Positions 25,204 to 36,181 of a stretch of 64,000 bases of DNA are shown in pieces. The notes beneath the pieces were generated by a model. It ran no database searches and was not told the origin of the DNA. It was given only the letters and a program-made list of their open reading frames with translations. How positions within the stretch are numbered: the stretch's first letter is position 1; each line of letters begins with the position of its first letter. A program made the translations under genes and the position numbers. The stretch is taken from assembly GCF_003999975.1 (NCBI RefSeq), contig NZ_RJAC01000017.1, positions 142,953-206,952 on the forward strand, in the 5' to 3' direction. Origin of the DNA: Actinoplanes solisilvae. GTDB taxonomy: Bacteria > Actinomycetota > Actinomycetes > Mycobacteriales > Micromonosporaceae.

Positions 25204-26624
25204 CCCGTCGACTGGCCCTCGGGGTCGCGGCCGTCGGCCGCGGCCTCCAGCGCGTCGAGGAACGTGCGCGCCCACTGGGCCACGTCGTGAGTGCGCAGGT
25301 GCCGCTGCATGACCCGCATGCGGCGCTTCAGCTCGGCCGGTTCGGTGCCGACCGCGCGCATCAGCGCGTCCTTGACCCCGTCGGGGTCGTGCGGGTTGCA
25401 GAGGAAGGCCTGCCGCAGCTCGGTCGCGGCGCCGGCGAACTCGCTGAGCACCAGAGCGCCGCCGGTGTCGGCCCGGCACGCGACGTACTCCTTGGCCACG
25501 AGGTTCATGCCGTCGCGCAGCGGGGTCACCATCATGACGTCGGCCGCCACGTACATCGCGGCCAGTTCTTGCTTGCTGTAGGACTGGTGCAGGTAGTGCA
25601 CGGCGGGCACGCCGACCTTGCCGAACTCGCCGTTGATGCGCCCGACCTCGCGCTCGACCTTGACCCGCAGCGACTGGTAGTGCTCGACGCGTTCGCGGCT
25701 CGGGGTCGCCACCTGCACCATCACCGCGTCGCCGACCTTGAGCTTGCCGTCGGCCAGCAGCTCGCGGAACGCCTTGAGCCGCAGCTCGATGCCCTTGGTG
25801 TAGTCGAGCCGGTCGACACCGAGGATGACCGTCGTGGGGTCGCCGAGCTCGGCGCGGATCTCCTTGGCCCGGGCCTGCACCTTGGGGTCGGCCGCGAGCC
25901 GTTCCATCTCCCGCGTGTCGATGCTGATCGGGAAGGCGCCCGCCTTGACCTTGCGGCCGTCCACCTGGATCGACTGGCCCTCGTAACGCAGACCGAGGAG
26001 ATGACGGGCGAGACGTACGAAGTTCTGCGCCGCGAGCCGCTGCTGGAAGCCGACCAGGTCGGCGCCGAGCAGGCCGCGCAGCACCTCGGCGCGGAACGGC
26101 ATCTGCATGAACAGCTCGATCGGCGGGAACGGGATGTGCAGGAAGAACCCGATCTTGAGGTCGGGGCGCAGCTCGCGCAGCATGGCCGGCACGAGCTGAA
26201 GCTGATAGTCCTGCACCCAGACGGTGGCGCCCTCGTCGGCGACCTCGGCCGCGGCCTGGGCGAAGCGCTGGTTGACCAGGCGGTAGGCCTCGCGCCACCG
26301 GCGCTTGTAAACCGGCGTCTCGACCGCGTCGTGATAAAGCGGCCAGATCGTCGCGTTGGACTGGCCCTCGTAGTAGCGCTCCAGCTCCTCCTCGCTCAGT
26401 GGCACGGGGTGGATGTGGATGCCCTCGAGCTCGAACGGTTCGGGCGCCTCACCGGTGCCGCCGGCCCATCCGATCCAGGTGCCGCCGTGCTCGGTCAGCA
26501 CCGGGTGGAGCGCGGTGACCAGGCCGCCGGGGCTTGTGCGCCACTGGCGCTCCCCGTCCGGGGTGGTCACCTCGTCGACGGGCAGACGGTTGGCGACAAC
26601 GACAAAGGAACTTCGTTCGGCCAC
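25191..26624 (-). CDS. otsA: alpha,alpha-trehalose-phosphate synthase (UDP-forming)
   Basis: The 477-residue GT20 enzyme makes trehalose-6-phosphate from UDP-glucose and glucose-6-phosphate, for osmoprotection and storage. Motifs: FVVVANRLPVDEV at the N-terminus, WIGWAGG, NATIWPLYHD, VWVQDYQLQLVPAMLRELRP, FPPIELFMQMPFRAEVLRGL, GVDRLDYTKGIELRLKAF (Arg/Lys phosphate site) and PLRDGMNLVAKEYVA. The GTG at 26624 is preceded by GGAGGTG at 8-bp spacing. The open frame extends upstream but with no conserved sequence. No otsB is adjacent. Confidence 0.95.
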   Translation of the reverse strand: MAERSSFVVVANRLPVDEVTTPDGERQWRTSPGGLVTALHPVLTEHGGTWIGWAGGTGEAPEPFELEGIHIHPVPLSEEELERYYEGQSNATIWPLYHDAVETPVYKRRWREAYRLVNQRFAQAAAEVADEGATVWVQDYQLQLVPAMLRELRPDLKIGFFLHIPFPPIELFMQMPFRAEVLRGLLGADLVGFQQRLAAQNFVRLARHLLGLRYEGQSIQVDGRKVKAGAFPISIDTREMERLAADPKVQARAKEIRAELGDPTTVILGVDRLDYTKGIELRLKAFRELLADGKLKVGDAVMVQVATPSRERVEHYQSLRVKVEREVGRINGEFGKVGVPAVHYLHQSYSKQELAAMYVAADVMMVTPLRDGMNLVAKEYVACRADTGGALVLSEFAGAATELRQAFLCNPHDPDGVKDALMRAVGTEPAELKRRMRVMQRHLRTHDVAQWARTFLDALEAAADGRDPEGQSTGQST

Positions 26625-26748
26625 GCTGAGTGCACCTCCGGGTCGTTTCTGTTCCCACTGTGAGCCTACTGTGCGTAGCAGCACGGGGCGTGCCCAGTCT
26701 TTGCCGCCGTCGTGGACTGCGATAGCGACCGGGTGCCATCCTGGGCCC

Positions 26749-27294
26749 GTGACACCGTCCGCTGATCTTTCCCCGCCCCGGCGGCACATCTTCTTCCCTG
26801 TGGTCATTGCCACGGTTTTCTTGACGATCCTCGGCGGGACGGGCGGCTTCCTGCTCAGCCGCTACCAGAGCGGTAATCGGCAGGTGGGCAGCGGCGCGTT
26901 GCCCTCAGAGACGGTGACCGAGCCGACAAAACCGCCCTTCGAGCCGCCCGGCCCGTTCTGCCCCGAACAGACGCGGGCCACGGCCAGGAAGGTCGGGATC
27001 AACTCCGACCTGTGGCAGGTGCTCAAGATCTACACCGACAACGACAGCACGTATTGGATCTGCACCGACGTCAACGGCCTGTTCTACTACCAGAGCAAGA
27101 CCGGCGGCATCGACGCCCCGTTGATCGAGGGCAAGAACGGCCTCTTCCTGCAGAACGTGTCCCGCACCGGGGACGACGCGTACGAGGTGGTGGACCAGAA
27201 GGGGAACCGGTTCGTCATCACGTCCGACGAGTTCGAGCTGCACTTCGAGGCCAGCGGAAAGGTTCAGCGCAACTCGGCCCGCACCGCCGGCTGA
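26749..27294 (+). CDS. membrane-anchored protein of unknown function
   Basis: A 181-residue protein with one N-terminal membrane helix (residues 16-37, VVIATVFLTILGGTGGFLLS) and an extracellular domain of about 120 residues, judged by its positive-inside N-terminus. The domain contains PGPFCPEQTRATARKVG and DNDSTYWICTDVNGLFYYQS, with two Cys that could pair. No family recognised. The GTG at 26749 is chosen because the upstream reading overlaps the divergent otsA start. A weak GC-rich hairpin follows the stop. Confidence 0.75.
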   Translation: MTPSADLSPPRRHIFFPVVIATVFLTILGGTGGFLLSRYQSGNRQVGSGALPSETVTEPTKPPFEPPGPFCPEQTRATARKVGINSDLWQVLKIYTDNDSTYWICTDVNGLFYYQSKTGGIDAPLIEGKNGLFLQNVSRTGDDAYEVVDQKGNRFVITSDEFELHFEASGKVQRNSARTAG

Positions 27295-27301
27295 GGGAAT
27301 C

Positions 27302-27319
27302 CCCCGGCCGCGCCCGGGG
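27302..27319 (+). terminator. possible weak terminator
   Basis: CCCCGG (27302-27307) and CCGGGG (27314-27319) can pair around a 6-nt loop and are followed by TTGTT. The stem is short and there is no real U-tract, so termination is uncertain. It lies between the membrane protein and ettA. Confidence 0.35.
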
Positions 27320-27457
27320 TTGTTAACAGGGTCCGCAGGGCGACCTGGAAAGATTGCCCCGGAATTCTGTTCTCCTCGGCTTCCGTCCAACCACCCCGCC
27401 CGCCACCCACGAGCGGACCAAAGGCAGCCGTCAACGATCACGGAGGTAGGCCGCAGC

Positions 27458-29126
<1,669 letters not shown>

Positions 29127-29134
<8 letters not shown>

Positions 29135-29534
29135 GAAATTCGTCTATGACGTGCCCGTACGGTGGTCCGACATGGACGCGTACGGGCACGTCAACAACGC
29201 GCGCTTCCTCACCCTCTACGAGGAGGCGCGCGTCGCCATGTTCTTCGTCGGCGCTCGCGAGCACGGCCTCGGCTCGTTCGAGGAGGGCATCGTCATCGCC
29301 CGCCACGAGGTCGACTATCTGCGTCCCGTCGACTACGGAGACCCCGTACGCATCGAGATGTGGATCTGTGAGCAGCGCGCGGCCTCGTTCACCGTCGCCT
29401 ACGAGCTCTTCGACGACGGCGTGCTGGCCAGCCGGGCCAGGTCGGTGTGTGTGCCCTACAACCTGACCAACGGTCACCCGCGGCGGCTCTCCGAGGCCGA
29501 GCGCGACTTCCTGCGTCCCTACTTCGAGTCATGA
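29127..29534 (+). CDS. acyl-CoA thioesterase (hotdog fold, YbgC/FadM-like)
   Basis: The 135-residue single-hotdog protein carries the 4-hydroxybenzoyl-CoA thioesterase motif VRWSDMDAYGHVNNARFLTL with its catalytic Asp. IVIARHEVDYLRPVDYGDPV follows. It hydrolyses acyl-CoA thioesters; chain-length preference is unknown. The GTG start lies inside the ettA end, and its stop overlaps the next ATG (ATGA), so these three genes are probably coupled. Confidence 0.9.
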
Positions 29535-30190
29535 GTTCACACGGCCTGCTCGGCGTTCCCGACGCGGGAGCCTTCCTGGCCCGGCTGACCCGGCTCGATC
29601 CCGGGGCGCCGGTGCGAATGCGCAACACCGGCGGCCGGGTGGCCCTCTGGGGACGGCTGCCCTGGGATGTGCTGGTGACCCGCGAGGTCGCCGGGCACGG
29701 GCCGGACGACGCCACGGTGGCCGCCGGTGAGCTGCTCGCCGTGCTGGCGCGGGGCGGCGACGAGTTGCCTCCGAGGCGCGACGCCCAGTGGCGCTGGCCG
29801 TTGCCGCCGCCCGGTGGCGAGACGATCGAGTCGGTCTCCGGCGCCGAGCTGAGCCGGCTCGCCGAGGCCGCCGCAGGCACCCTGCGCGAGGTCTCCACCG
29901 GCGGTCTGCCCGGACGTTCGGTGGGTCAGCGGGCCGTTCGCGACGCCCTGCTCGATCACGTGGCGCTCGTCGCGACGCCGGCCGCCGGTCGCCCGGTGGA
30001 GGTCTCCCAGCGACTCATTCAGGCGATCTCCCGGATGGGTTTCCTCGGCCCGGGTGACACTGATGGTCCGGAGACCCGCATCCGTGTGTCCGGCTCCTGG
30101 GTGGGACTTTCGGCACCATATGGAGTGGCGTGGCTACAGGCGGTCAAGAAATTGACCGTTATGCCTATAGCCGGTCACCCGAAAGGATGA
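29531..30190 (+). CDS. conserved hypothetical protein
   Basis: A 219-residue soluble protein without recognised motifs. It has many Gly/Pro turns in the first half (RMRNTGGRVALWGRLPWDVL) and a helical region around residues 100-150 (RLAEAAAGTLREVSTGGLPG). The C-terminus contains IRVSGSWVGLSAPYGVAWLQ. The ATG overlaps the thioesterase stop by 4 bp, which supports it as a real cotranscribed gene downstream of ettA. Confidence 0.72.
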   Translation: MSSHGLLGVPDAGAFLARLTRLDPGAPVRMRNTGGRVALWGRLPWDVLVTREVAGHGPDDATVAAGELLAVLARGGDELPPRRDAQWRWPLPPPGGETIESVSGAELSRLAEAAAGTLREVSTGGLPGRSVGQRAVRDALLDHVALVATPAAGRPVEVSQRLIQAISRMGFLGPGDTDGPETRIRVSGSWVGLSAPYGVAWLQAVKKLTVMPIAGHPKG

Positions 30191-30195
30191 TGGAC

Positions 30196-30258
30196 GCTCG
30201 TACGAGCGGTCCCGCCCTCCCGTTGGGGGGATGACCTCCGCGACCGGTACGGGTACCG
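30196..30258. promoter_or_regulatory. two palindromes upstream of the YbjN-like gene
   Basis: GCTCGTACGAGC (30196-30207) is a perfect 12-bp palindrome. CGGTAC-GG-GTACCG (30245-30258) is a perfect inverted repeat. Both lie in the 131-bp gap before the YbjN-like gene and could be operator sites. No known consensus is matched. Confidence 0.35.
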
Positions 30259-30321
30259 TCGGCCCTCGGATCCACTCGCTACGTCCGGCAGTGGGTTCGC
30301 TGGGGAGTGAGGTGCACAACG

Positions 30322-30903
30322 ATGCCGTGGTGGTCATGGCGTCCGGGCTCAGCCGCGGGCAACGCGCCGGAGACCGACGACGATTCGGCAGCGCACGGCG
30401 CGGTTCGTGTCGGCGTTCCGGCACAACGCGAGCCGGGCCGGCTTCCGGTCCCGGTCGAGACCTCCGCGACCGAGGAGCCCGAGCCCGTCAGCCAGGTGAC
30501 GCTCACGCGCATCGGCAAGGCGCTCGACCTGCTCGACATAAGGTTCCTCGCCGACGGTGGCGGCAGCCTGCTGGCCATGTGGGAGCGGCACGCCGTGCTG
30601 TTCACCCTCGAGGGCCCCGACGACGAGATCCTCGTGATGCGCGCCCGTCCTCACGCGACGGTCCCGCCCGATTGGGCCGACCGTGCCTACCGCGTGGTGA
30701 ACGAGTGGAACCACACTCGGCGCTTCTGCAAGGCCTACGTGGGCGACCCGACCGAACGCGGCCAGCTCCCGATCTACGCCGAACTCCAGATCCCCCTGGC
30801 CGCCGGCGCCCACGACGCCCTTGTGGTCGAGCTCCTCGACTGCGGCGCCGCCGTCGCCACGTCCTTCGTGGACTGGCTGCACGACGAAGGCGCCTTGCTT
30901 TAG
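30322..30903 (+). CDS. YbjN domain-containing protein
   Basis: A 193-residue protein. After a variable Ala/Pro-rich 60 residues, the second half has the YbjN/TY3-chaperone-like layout: VTLTRIGKALDLLDIRFLAD, ILVMRARPHATVPPDWADRA, VVNEWNHTRRFCKAYVG and LQIPLAAGAH. Family members are small sensory or chaperone-like proteins of uncertain function in actinobacteria. The ATG at 30322 lies after GGGGAGTGAGG. It converges on the beta-propeller gene with an 11-bp gap. Confidence 0.8.
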   Translation: MPWWSWRPGSAAGNAPETDDDSAAHGAVRVGVPAQREPGRLPVPVETSATEEPEPVSQVTLTRIGKALDLLDIRFLADGGGSLLAMWERHAVLFTLEGPDDEILVMRARPHATVPPDWADRAYRVVNEWNHTRRFCKAYVGDPTERGQLPIYAELQIPLAAGAHDALVVELLDCGAAVATSFVDWLHDEGALL

Positions 30904-30914
30904 GTCGTTGGTTG

Positions 30915-32168
30915 TCAGAGGGGGAACATGCCCACTCGGCCGTGGTACTCCTTGCCCAACTCGTCGGTGTCGCTGCCGACCAGTAGGCCCTGGGGGAGGG
31001 CGATGAAGACTCGGACACCCACACCGCGCTTGCGGGTCGGGTTCCACGAGAGGGCCCGGCCGGTCGACGGGCTGACGGCGCCGATGCCTACGCGGGAGAC
31101 GGCGCCGGGGCCGGGGCCTTTGGCGTCGGTGCCGTGGGGGTTGTCGAAGTAGCGCTGGTGGCCGCCCAGGTAGACGGCGGAGCCCGTTACGGCCACGGCG
31201 TAGAGGGAGTCGCCGCCGGTGCGCTGGACCCAGGTCGGGTTGTGCCGGCCGGAGCCGCCGGTCTCGAAGCGGGCCGCCGAGTCGCAGAGGCGGTCGGGGG
31301 AGGACGCGCGGCCGGTCGCGGCGACCACGAAGTACGAGCCGTCGGGCGAGAACTTCACCTGGCGCAGGTAGGTGTCGAAACCCTTCATGCACTGCGGCTT
31401 GTAGGCGTCGGTGTACCAGCTCGTGAGCTGCGCGGTCGGGCCGGCGACGTCGAACATCGCGATCTGCGTGCGGTCGTACCCGCTCGCCTTGAGCAGTGCG
31501 CCGACCGCGATCAGCCTGCTCCCGTCGGGCGAGATGTCGAAGTGCTCGACCCGGGTGCGGGTCAGGCCGGGTGCGCTCAGCCGGGTGTCGAAGCCGGTGT
31601 CGACCGCTCCCGTGGTCGCGCTCAGCCGGGCGAGCCCGGCCCGGTTCACCCCGTTGATGGCCTGGAACGTGCCGGCCGCGTAGAGCCGGGACCCGCGGGC
31701 CGACAACGTCCGCACGTCGCCCCACCCGATCTTGGCGGCGAACGCGCTGACCCGCTGACCGCCCAACGTGAGCTGGGTGATGCCGCGCTGAGCGGTCCCG
31801 TTCACGGTCTTGAACGCCCCTCCGGCGTAGACCGTGCCGTCGGCGCCGGCGCTCAGGGCGTAGACGGCCCCGTCGACCTGCGGAGCGAAGCCGCGGATGG
31901 CGCCGTCGTGCAGGCCGAAGGCGAAGAGGTTCTTGCGCGCGAACGTGGTCTTGCGGCTCGCGTCGGTGACCTTGGTGAAGGCGCCGCCGACCACGACGGT
32001 GTCGCCGACGACGGCCATCGACCAGACCGTGCCGTCCTGCACGTGCGGCGTGAAATCGACGGGGTTGGGGGACACCACCCGGGAGTGGGCCATGTCGGCC
32101 GCGGCGGGATGCGCGCAGGCCACGACGGCGGCGGCGACGGTGGCGGCGGCGAGCAAGCGGCGACGCAT
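30915..32168 (-). CDS. secreted beta-propeller-like protein
   Basis: The 417-residue protein starts with a Sec signal peptide (MRRRLLAAATVAAAVVACAH, then PAAAD). Repeated blades of the type TVWSMAVVGDTVVVGGAFTK, YALSAGADGTVYAGGAFKTV and LSARGSRLYAAGTFQAING follow. This is the delta-60/WD40-like propeller pattern seen in actinomycete secreted proteins. Four Cys occur in the mature part, or five if the one near the signal peptide is counted. It has no catalytic motif, and binding or adhesion is a guess. Confidence 0.82.
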   Translation of the reverse strand: MRRRLLAAATVAAAVVACAHPAAADMAHSRVVSPNPVDFTPHVQDGTVWSMAVVGDTVVVGGAFTKVTDASRKTTFARKNLFAFGLHDGAIRGFAPQVDGAVYALSAGADGTVYAGGAFKTVNGTAQRGITQLTLGGQRVSAFAAKIGWGDVRTLSARGSRLYAAGTFQAINGVNRAGLARLSATTGAVDTGFDTRLSAPGLTRTRVEHFDISPDGSRLIAVGALLKASGYDRTQIAMFDVAGPTAQLTSWYTDAYKPQCMKGFDTYLRQVKFSPDGSYFVVAATGRASSPDRLCDSAARFETGGSGRHNPTWVQRTGGDSLYAVAVTGSAVYLGGHQRYFDNPHGTDAKGPGPGAVSRVGIGAVSPSTGRALSWNPTRKRGVGVRVFIALPQGLLVGSDTDELGKEYHGRVGMFPL

Positions 32169-32243
32169 GGCGAGCTCCTGGTCATCAGCGGATAGGACAC
32201 CCGCTCAACGACCTGACCGACATGTCGGAAACGATCTCGGCGG

Positions 32244-32633
32244 TCAGGCGTTCACCATGAAATAGGCCGCGCGCTCGAGATAGTCCCAGAGCTGGTCGTG
32301 CTGCGCCTGGGGGAGTCCGAGCGAGTCGACGGCGTTGCGCATGTGCTCGAGCCACGCGTCGCGGGCCTTCTCGTCGACGACGAAAGGGGCGTGCCGCATG
32401 CGCAGGCGGGGGTGGCCGCGGGTGGACGAGTAGGTGTTCGGGCCGCCCCAGTACTGCATGAGGAAGAGCGTCAGCCGGTCGGCGGCCGGGCCGAGGTCTT
32501 CCTCGGGGTACATCGGCCGGAGCAGCGGGTCGGTCGCGACGCCCTCGTAGAACTTGTCGACGAGGCGCCGGAAGGTGGGTTCGCCGCCGATGGCGTCGAA
32601 GAAGCTGGGCTCTTGGGGGGCGGGAGCGGTCAC
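32244..32633 (-). CDS. glbO: group II truncated haemoglobin
   Basis: A 129-residue trHbO-type globin. Visible are FFDAIGGEPTFRRLVDKFYE with the B10 Tyr, PMYPEEDLGPAADRL with the CD1-region Tyr, QYWGGPNTYSSTRGHPRLRM, and the proximal His in RHAPFVV. The conserved Trp (DAWLEHM) is also present. These proteins bind O2 and detoxify NO or peroxide. Length and motifs are complete. Confidence 0.93.
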   Translation of the reverse strand: MTAPAPQEPSFFDAIGGEPTFRRLVDKFYEGVATDPLLRPMYPEEDLGPAADRLTLFLMQYWGGPNTYSSTRGHPRLRMRHAPFVVDEKARDAWLEHMRNAVDSLGLPQAQHDQLWDYLERAAYFMVNA

Positions 32634-32709
32634 CTGTCCATCCTGCCAGCCGGGCCGGCCCGCGTCCGTCGCGGTAAGGGGTGCCCGGGTGTGACGCTGG
32701 TGATGCGGG

Positions 32710-34143
32710 TCAGGGCCGCTCAGGCGCCGCGGTTGTCGCCGCCGAGGGAAGGACCGGAGCGGGCGCGACGGGTGGTGCGGGCGCGACGGGTGGTGCTGGC
32801 GCAGCGGGCGCCGGGGCGGGCTTCGGCGGTTGAGTGGCCGTGGCGGCGTCGGCCGCGGCCGTGAACATGCCGGACGTGGGCCACCGGGACGCCAGCAGCA
32901 CGAGAGCCGCCGTGCCGCCCACGCTCCACAACCCGACCACCATCGGCAACCAGAAATGATCGGCCAGCAACCCGGTGGTGACCACCGCGGTGAACTGGGC
33001 GAATTGCATGCCGGTCTGCATCACGCCGTACGCCCGGGCCCGATAGCCGTGCGGCAGGATCAGCACGAACTTGCTGTTCAGGGTGGGCATCACGCCGCCC
33101 TGGGCAATCCCGGACACGGCCACCAGAATGGCGACGATCGGGGGCGGCGGGCCGGCCAGGGCGGGGACGAGTGCCAGGGCCGACAGCACGGCGAGCGGGC
33201 GCACCAGCCGGTCGCGCAGCGCGGGCCGGGCGAGACGGCTGATCAGCAGGCCGCCGACCACGTATCCGATCGGCCCGGCCGCCATGATCAAGCCTTGGTT
33301 GAGGCCGCGGGTGGACGCGTCGGCGCTGCCCTCGGCGGCCCAGGCGGCAGCCAGACCCTCGGGCACGACCGCGAACATAGTCAGGACGAAGACGAGGACC
33401 GCGATGGAGCGCAGCGTCGGTGTGCTGAACACCAGGTGGAAGCCCTCGCCCGACTCGCGCAGCAGGTGGCGGCGCTGCGCCCGGCTGTGCGCCGAGGGCC
33501 GGGGCCGCACGCCGGCGGTGATCAGGGCGGCCGAGACGGCGAAGGTCACCACGTCGATGACGAGCGCCACCTGCGGGCTGATGCCGGTGGCCAGAGCCGC
33601 CCCGGCCAGATAGCCGAAGACCTGGGCGGCCTGGGTGCTGGTCGCGTTGGTCGCGACCGCGATGGGTAGCTTGTCGCGCCCCACCACCAGCGGTTGCAAC
33701 GCCGAGCGGGCCGCCTGAGTCGGCGGCGTACCGAGGCTGGCCATGAAGATGATCACCAGCATGACCGGGATCGGCACGTGCGGGATCAGCAGCAGCGCGA
33801 TGAGCGCCATGCGGTAGAGATCGGCGACGATCAGGACCCGGCGGTACGGATAGCGTTCGGCCAGGGCGGCGAGCACCGCGCCGCCGATGATCCACGGCAG
33901 GAAGCTGAGCGCGAAGGCCGCCGCGGACAGCAGGACCGACTTGCTCTGCTCGTAGACCAGAACGGTGATGGCGGCTCGGGCGAGATAGTCGCCGAGCCAG
34001 TTCGTGATCAGGGACAGGTAGAGCGCCCGATATTCGCGCACGGCAAAGAGATCACGGAACGTGATCAGTTGCTCGCTCTCCGTAGTCGAGCTGGCACTGC
34101 TGCCGCTACGCGCATCCGGGTCCTCGGACACCAGGTCCTCCAT
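32710..34143 (-). CDS. MFS transporter with Pro/Ala tail
   Basis: A 477-residue 12-helix transporter of the MFS_3/enterobactin-exporter-like type: LFAVREYRALYLSLITNWLG at helix 1, ALAERYPYRRVLIVADLYRM at the loop 2-3 signature, and HGYRARAYGVMQTG late. Substrate unknown, probably drug or small-molecule efflux. The N-terminus has about 30 hydrophilic residues. The last 50 residues are a Pro/Ala/Val low-complexity cytoplasmic tail. Gene neighbours give no clue to the substrate. Confidence 0.88.
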   Translation of the reverse strand: MEDLVSEDPDARSGSSASSTTESEQLITFRDLFAVREYRALYLSLITNWLGDYLARAAITVLVYEQSKSVLLSAAAFALSFLPWIIGGAVLAALAERYPYRRVLIVADLYRMALIALLLIPHVPIPVMLVIIFMASLGTPPTQAARSALQPLVVGRDKLPIAVATNATSTQAAQVFGYLAGAALATGISPQVALVIDVVTFAVSAALITAGVRPRPSAHSRAQRRHLLRESGEGFHLVFSTPTLRSIAVLVFVLTMFAVVPEGLAAAWAAEGSADASTRGLNQGLIMAAGPIGYVVGGLLISRLARPALRDRLVRPLAVLSALALVPALAGPPPPIVAILVAVSGIAQGGVMPTLNSKFVLILPHGYRARAYGVMQTGMQFAQFTAVVTTGLLADHFWLPMVVGLWSVGGTAALVLLASRWPTSGMFTAAADAATATQPPKPAPAPAAPAPPVAPAPPVAPAPVLPSAATTAAPERP

Positions 34144-34221
34144 CGATCTCGGCGTTCCGCCGGTTCACGGCGGTCACCGGGCACGCCCGTTCGAGGCTGG
34201 GCGCCCGACGGGAACGTGATG

Positions 34222-34245
34222 CCGCATGTGCAAATGCTCATGCGG
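34222..34245. promoter_or_regulatory. inverted repeat upstream of the MFS gene
   Basis: CCGCATG (34222-34228) and CATGCGG (34239-34245) form a 7-bp inverted repeat in the 198-bp gap between the MscS gene and the MFS start. It may be an operator of the transporter or a hairpin ending the MscS transcript; the sequence does not decide. Confidence 0.3.
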
Positions 34246-34341
34246 ATTCTGCCCGATCGTCCGAGTCGATGCTAGGGCGTACGGGCGAAATGTCGGCCGT
34301 TCGGTCGAGGCGGCCCATCACCCGGAAGAACTAATCCCAGC

Positions 34342-35445
34342 TCAGCTCACCCCGCCCGGCTGCTGATCGCTTGCGGAATTCTGAAGGTACTGAGGCGGCA
34401 CGGCGCCGCGCGGCATCAATCGAGAGGCGGCGATGCGCTCAGACAGTCCCGAGGTCTCCAGAGCCTCGGTCAGCGCGCGCCGCAGATCGCGTTGCACGGC
34501 CACCTGACCGTCCGCTGTGGTCTTCGCGATCGTCCGGATCGTCGCGCCGTCGACGGTGAGCTGCTCGACGCCGACCACGTCCGGCGGCTCCAGAAATTCG
34601 GTCTGGTGCTCGGGCGCGTCGGCGACGGACTGGGCCGCCTCGCGCAGCACGGCGATCGCCTGCTCGGAGCTGACGAACCCGATCGGGATGTCGACGACGA
34701 CCATCGCCCAGCCCTGGCTCTTGTTGCCGACCCGCACGATCTCGCCGTTGCGGATGTACCAGAGCACGCCGCGTGCGTCGCGGATCGTGGTGATCCGAAG
34801 CCCGACCGTCTCGACCACGCCGATCGCCTCGCCCAGGTCGACTGTGTCACCCACGCCGTACTGGTCCTCGAGCAACATGAACAGGCCGGCGATCAGGTCC
34901 TTGACCAGGCTTTGAGCACCGAAACCGATGGCTACACCGACGATGCCGGCGCTGGTCAGCAACGGTCCGAGGTTGAAGCCCAGCTCGCCGAAGGCCAGCA
35001 GGGCCGCCATGGTGTAGACCACCGCGCTGATGAAGCTGCGCAGCACCGACCCGATCGCCTCGGCCCGCTGGCGCCGGCGTTCGGGGATGAACTGGCCCTC
35101 CTCGGCGGTGACCGTCACCCGCTCTTTCAGCGGCTTGAGCAGGGCCGGCATCGAGGCCCGGCTGGTGCTGTGGGTCAGACGATCGATGGCCCGGTGGATG
35201 AGCCAGCGGATGACCATCGCGACCAGGATGATCGCGATGATCCGTAGCGGCTTGACGATCGCCACGTAGCTGCTGCTGGCCAGCCCCTGGCTGCCCGTCC
35301 ACTCCAGAACCCGGCTGCACACGACGTCGGTGTTGCATATCGCGGACACATCGGGCGTCTGGTAGATGTCGGTCGTCGGGGCCGGATTGGGGGTGGGGGC
35401 TAGGAACAACACGGGGAGCCACCGTACCGGGCGAAGGTGGACCAA
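34342..35445 (-). CDS. mechanosensitive ion channel (MscS family)
   Basis: The 367-residue protein has an N-terminal external segment with two Cys (ICNTDVVCSRV). Membrane helices lie near residues 65-85 (IIAIILVAMVIRWLIH) and 135-155, and the pore helix region is LLTSAGIVGVAIGFGAQSLV. The cytoplasmic beta domain follows (EDQYGVGDTVDLGEAIGVVE). It opens under membrane tension to release solutes. Fewer transmembrane helices than E. coli MscS but complete in the conserved part. The tail is short and Gln/Pro-rich. Confidence 0.9.
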   Translation of the reverse strand: MVHLRPVRWLPVLFLAPTPNPAPTTDIYQTPDVSAICNTDVVCSRVLEWTGSQGLASSSYVAIVKPLRIIAIILVAMVIRWLIHRAIDRLTHSTSRASMPALLKPLKERVTVTAEEGQFIPERRRQRAEAIGSVLRSFISAVVYTMAALLAFGELGFNLGPLLTSAGIVGVAIGFGAQSLVKDLIAGLFMLLEDQYGVGDTVDLGEAIGVVETVGLRITTIRDARGVLWYIRNGEIVRVGNKSQGWAMVVVDIPIGFVSSEQAIAVLREAAQSVADAPEHQTEFLEPPDVVGVEQLTVDGATIRTIAKTTADGQVAVQRDLRRALTEALETSGLSERIAASRLMPRGAVPPQYLQNSASDQQPGGVS

Positions 35446-35627
35446 CTCTCAGCCGCCGCACAGCGGTGTGACCTCAGACGTTTACCGGCCAGCCACGGAT
35501 TGTGCTCGCAATTTGGTAGTTCATCAGGGACTATTGGCCCACGAGGCCTCGTCGTCGACGCCTCGCTACCAGACCACGGAGTTAACCAGGAGCGGTGACT
35601 AGCACCTAACACCGAAGGGTGATCGCG

Positions 35628-36176
35628 ATGCCTGACATACGACCCACAGTGGGCTCATCCGCGTTGGTTCTGAACGCCACCTACGAGCCGCTGTGCGTCG
35701 TATCTGTGCGTCGGGCGACCATCCTCCTGCTGACCGCCAAGGCGGAATGCGTCTCCGACGGTGACGGCATGCTGCACAGTGTGCACACGACCCTTCCCGT
35801 TCCCTCCGTGGTCCGTCTGACGCGGTACGTGAAAGTGCCGTACCGGACCCATGTCGGTCTCTCCCGCCGCGCGATCTTCGCGCGTGACGGCGGCCGCTGC
35901 GCCTACTGCCGCGGCTCGGCCGAGACCATCGACCACGTCTTCCCGCGCAGCCGCGGCGGCCTGCACGCCTGGGACAACGTCGTCGCCGCCTGCGCCAAGT
36001 GCAACCACAGCAAGGGCGACAAGACCCCCGCCGAGCTCGGTTGGCGGCTGCATTCCATACCGGCGGCGCCCCGGGGAGTCGCGTGGCGGGTGCTCGGGCA
36101 CCGCACGCCCGACCCCCGCTGGTCAGACTGGCTTGACCTACCCGCCGCCCCGGCCGCAACGGCCGAGGCGGCTTGA
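35628..36176 (+). CDS. HNH endonuclease
   Basis: A 182-residue HNH nuclease of the widespread actinobacterial type. The N-terminal 70 residues include LVLNATYEPLCVVSVRRATI. The zinc-supported HNH core is FARDGGRCAYCRG, then TIDHVFPRSRGG and NVVAACAKCNHSKGDKTP, giving two CxxC pairs and the catalytic His. Length and position are typical of a conserved housekeeping-like nuclease, not of a phage or restriction system. The ATG at 35628 has GAAGGG nine bases before it. Confidence 0.92.
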   Translation: MPDIRPTVGSSALVLNATYEPLCVVSVRRATILLLTAKAECVSDGDGMLHSVHTTLPVPSVVRLTRYVKVPYRTHVGLSRRAIFARDGGRCAYCRGSAETIDHVFPRSRGGLHAWDNVVAACAKCNHSKGDKTPAELGWRLHSIPAAPRGVAWRVLGHRTPDPRWSDWLDLPAAPAATAEAA

Positions 36177-36181
36177 GCTTC

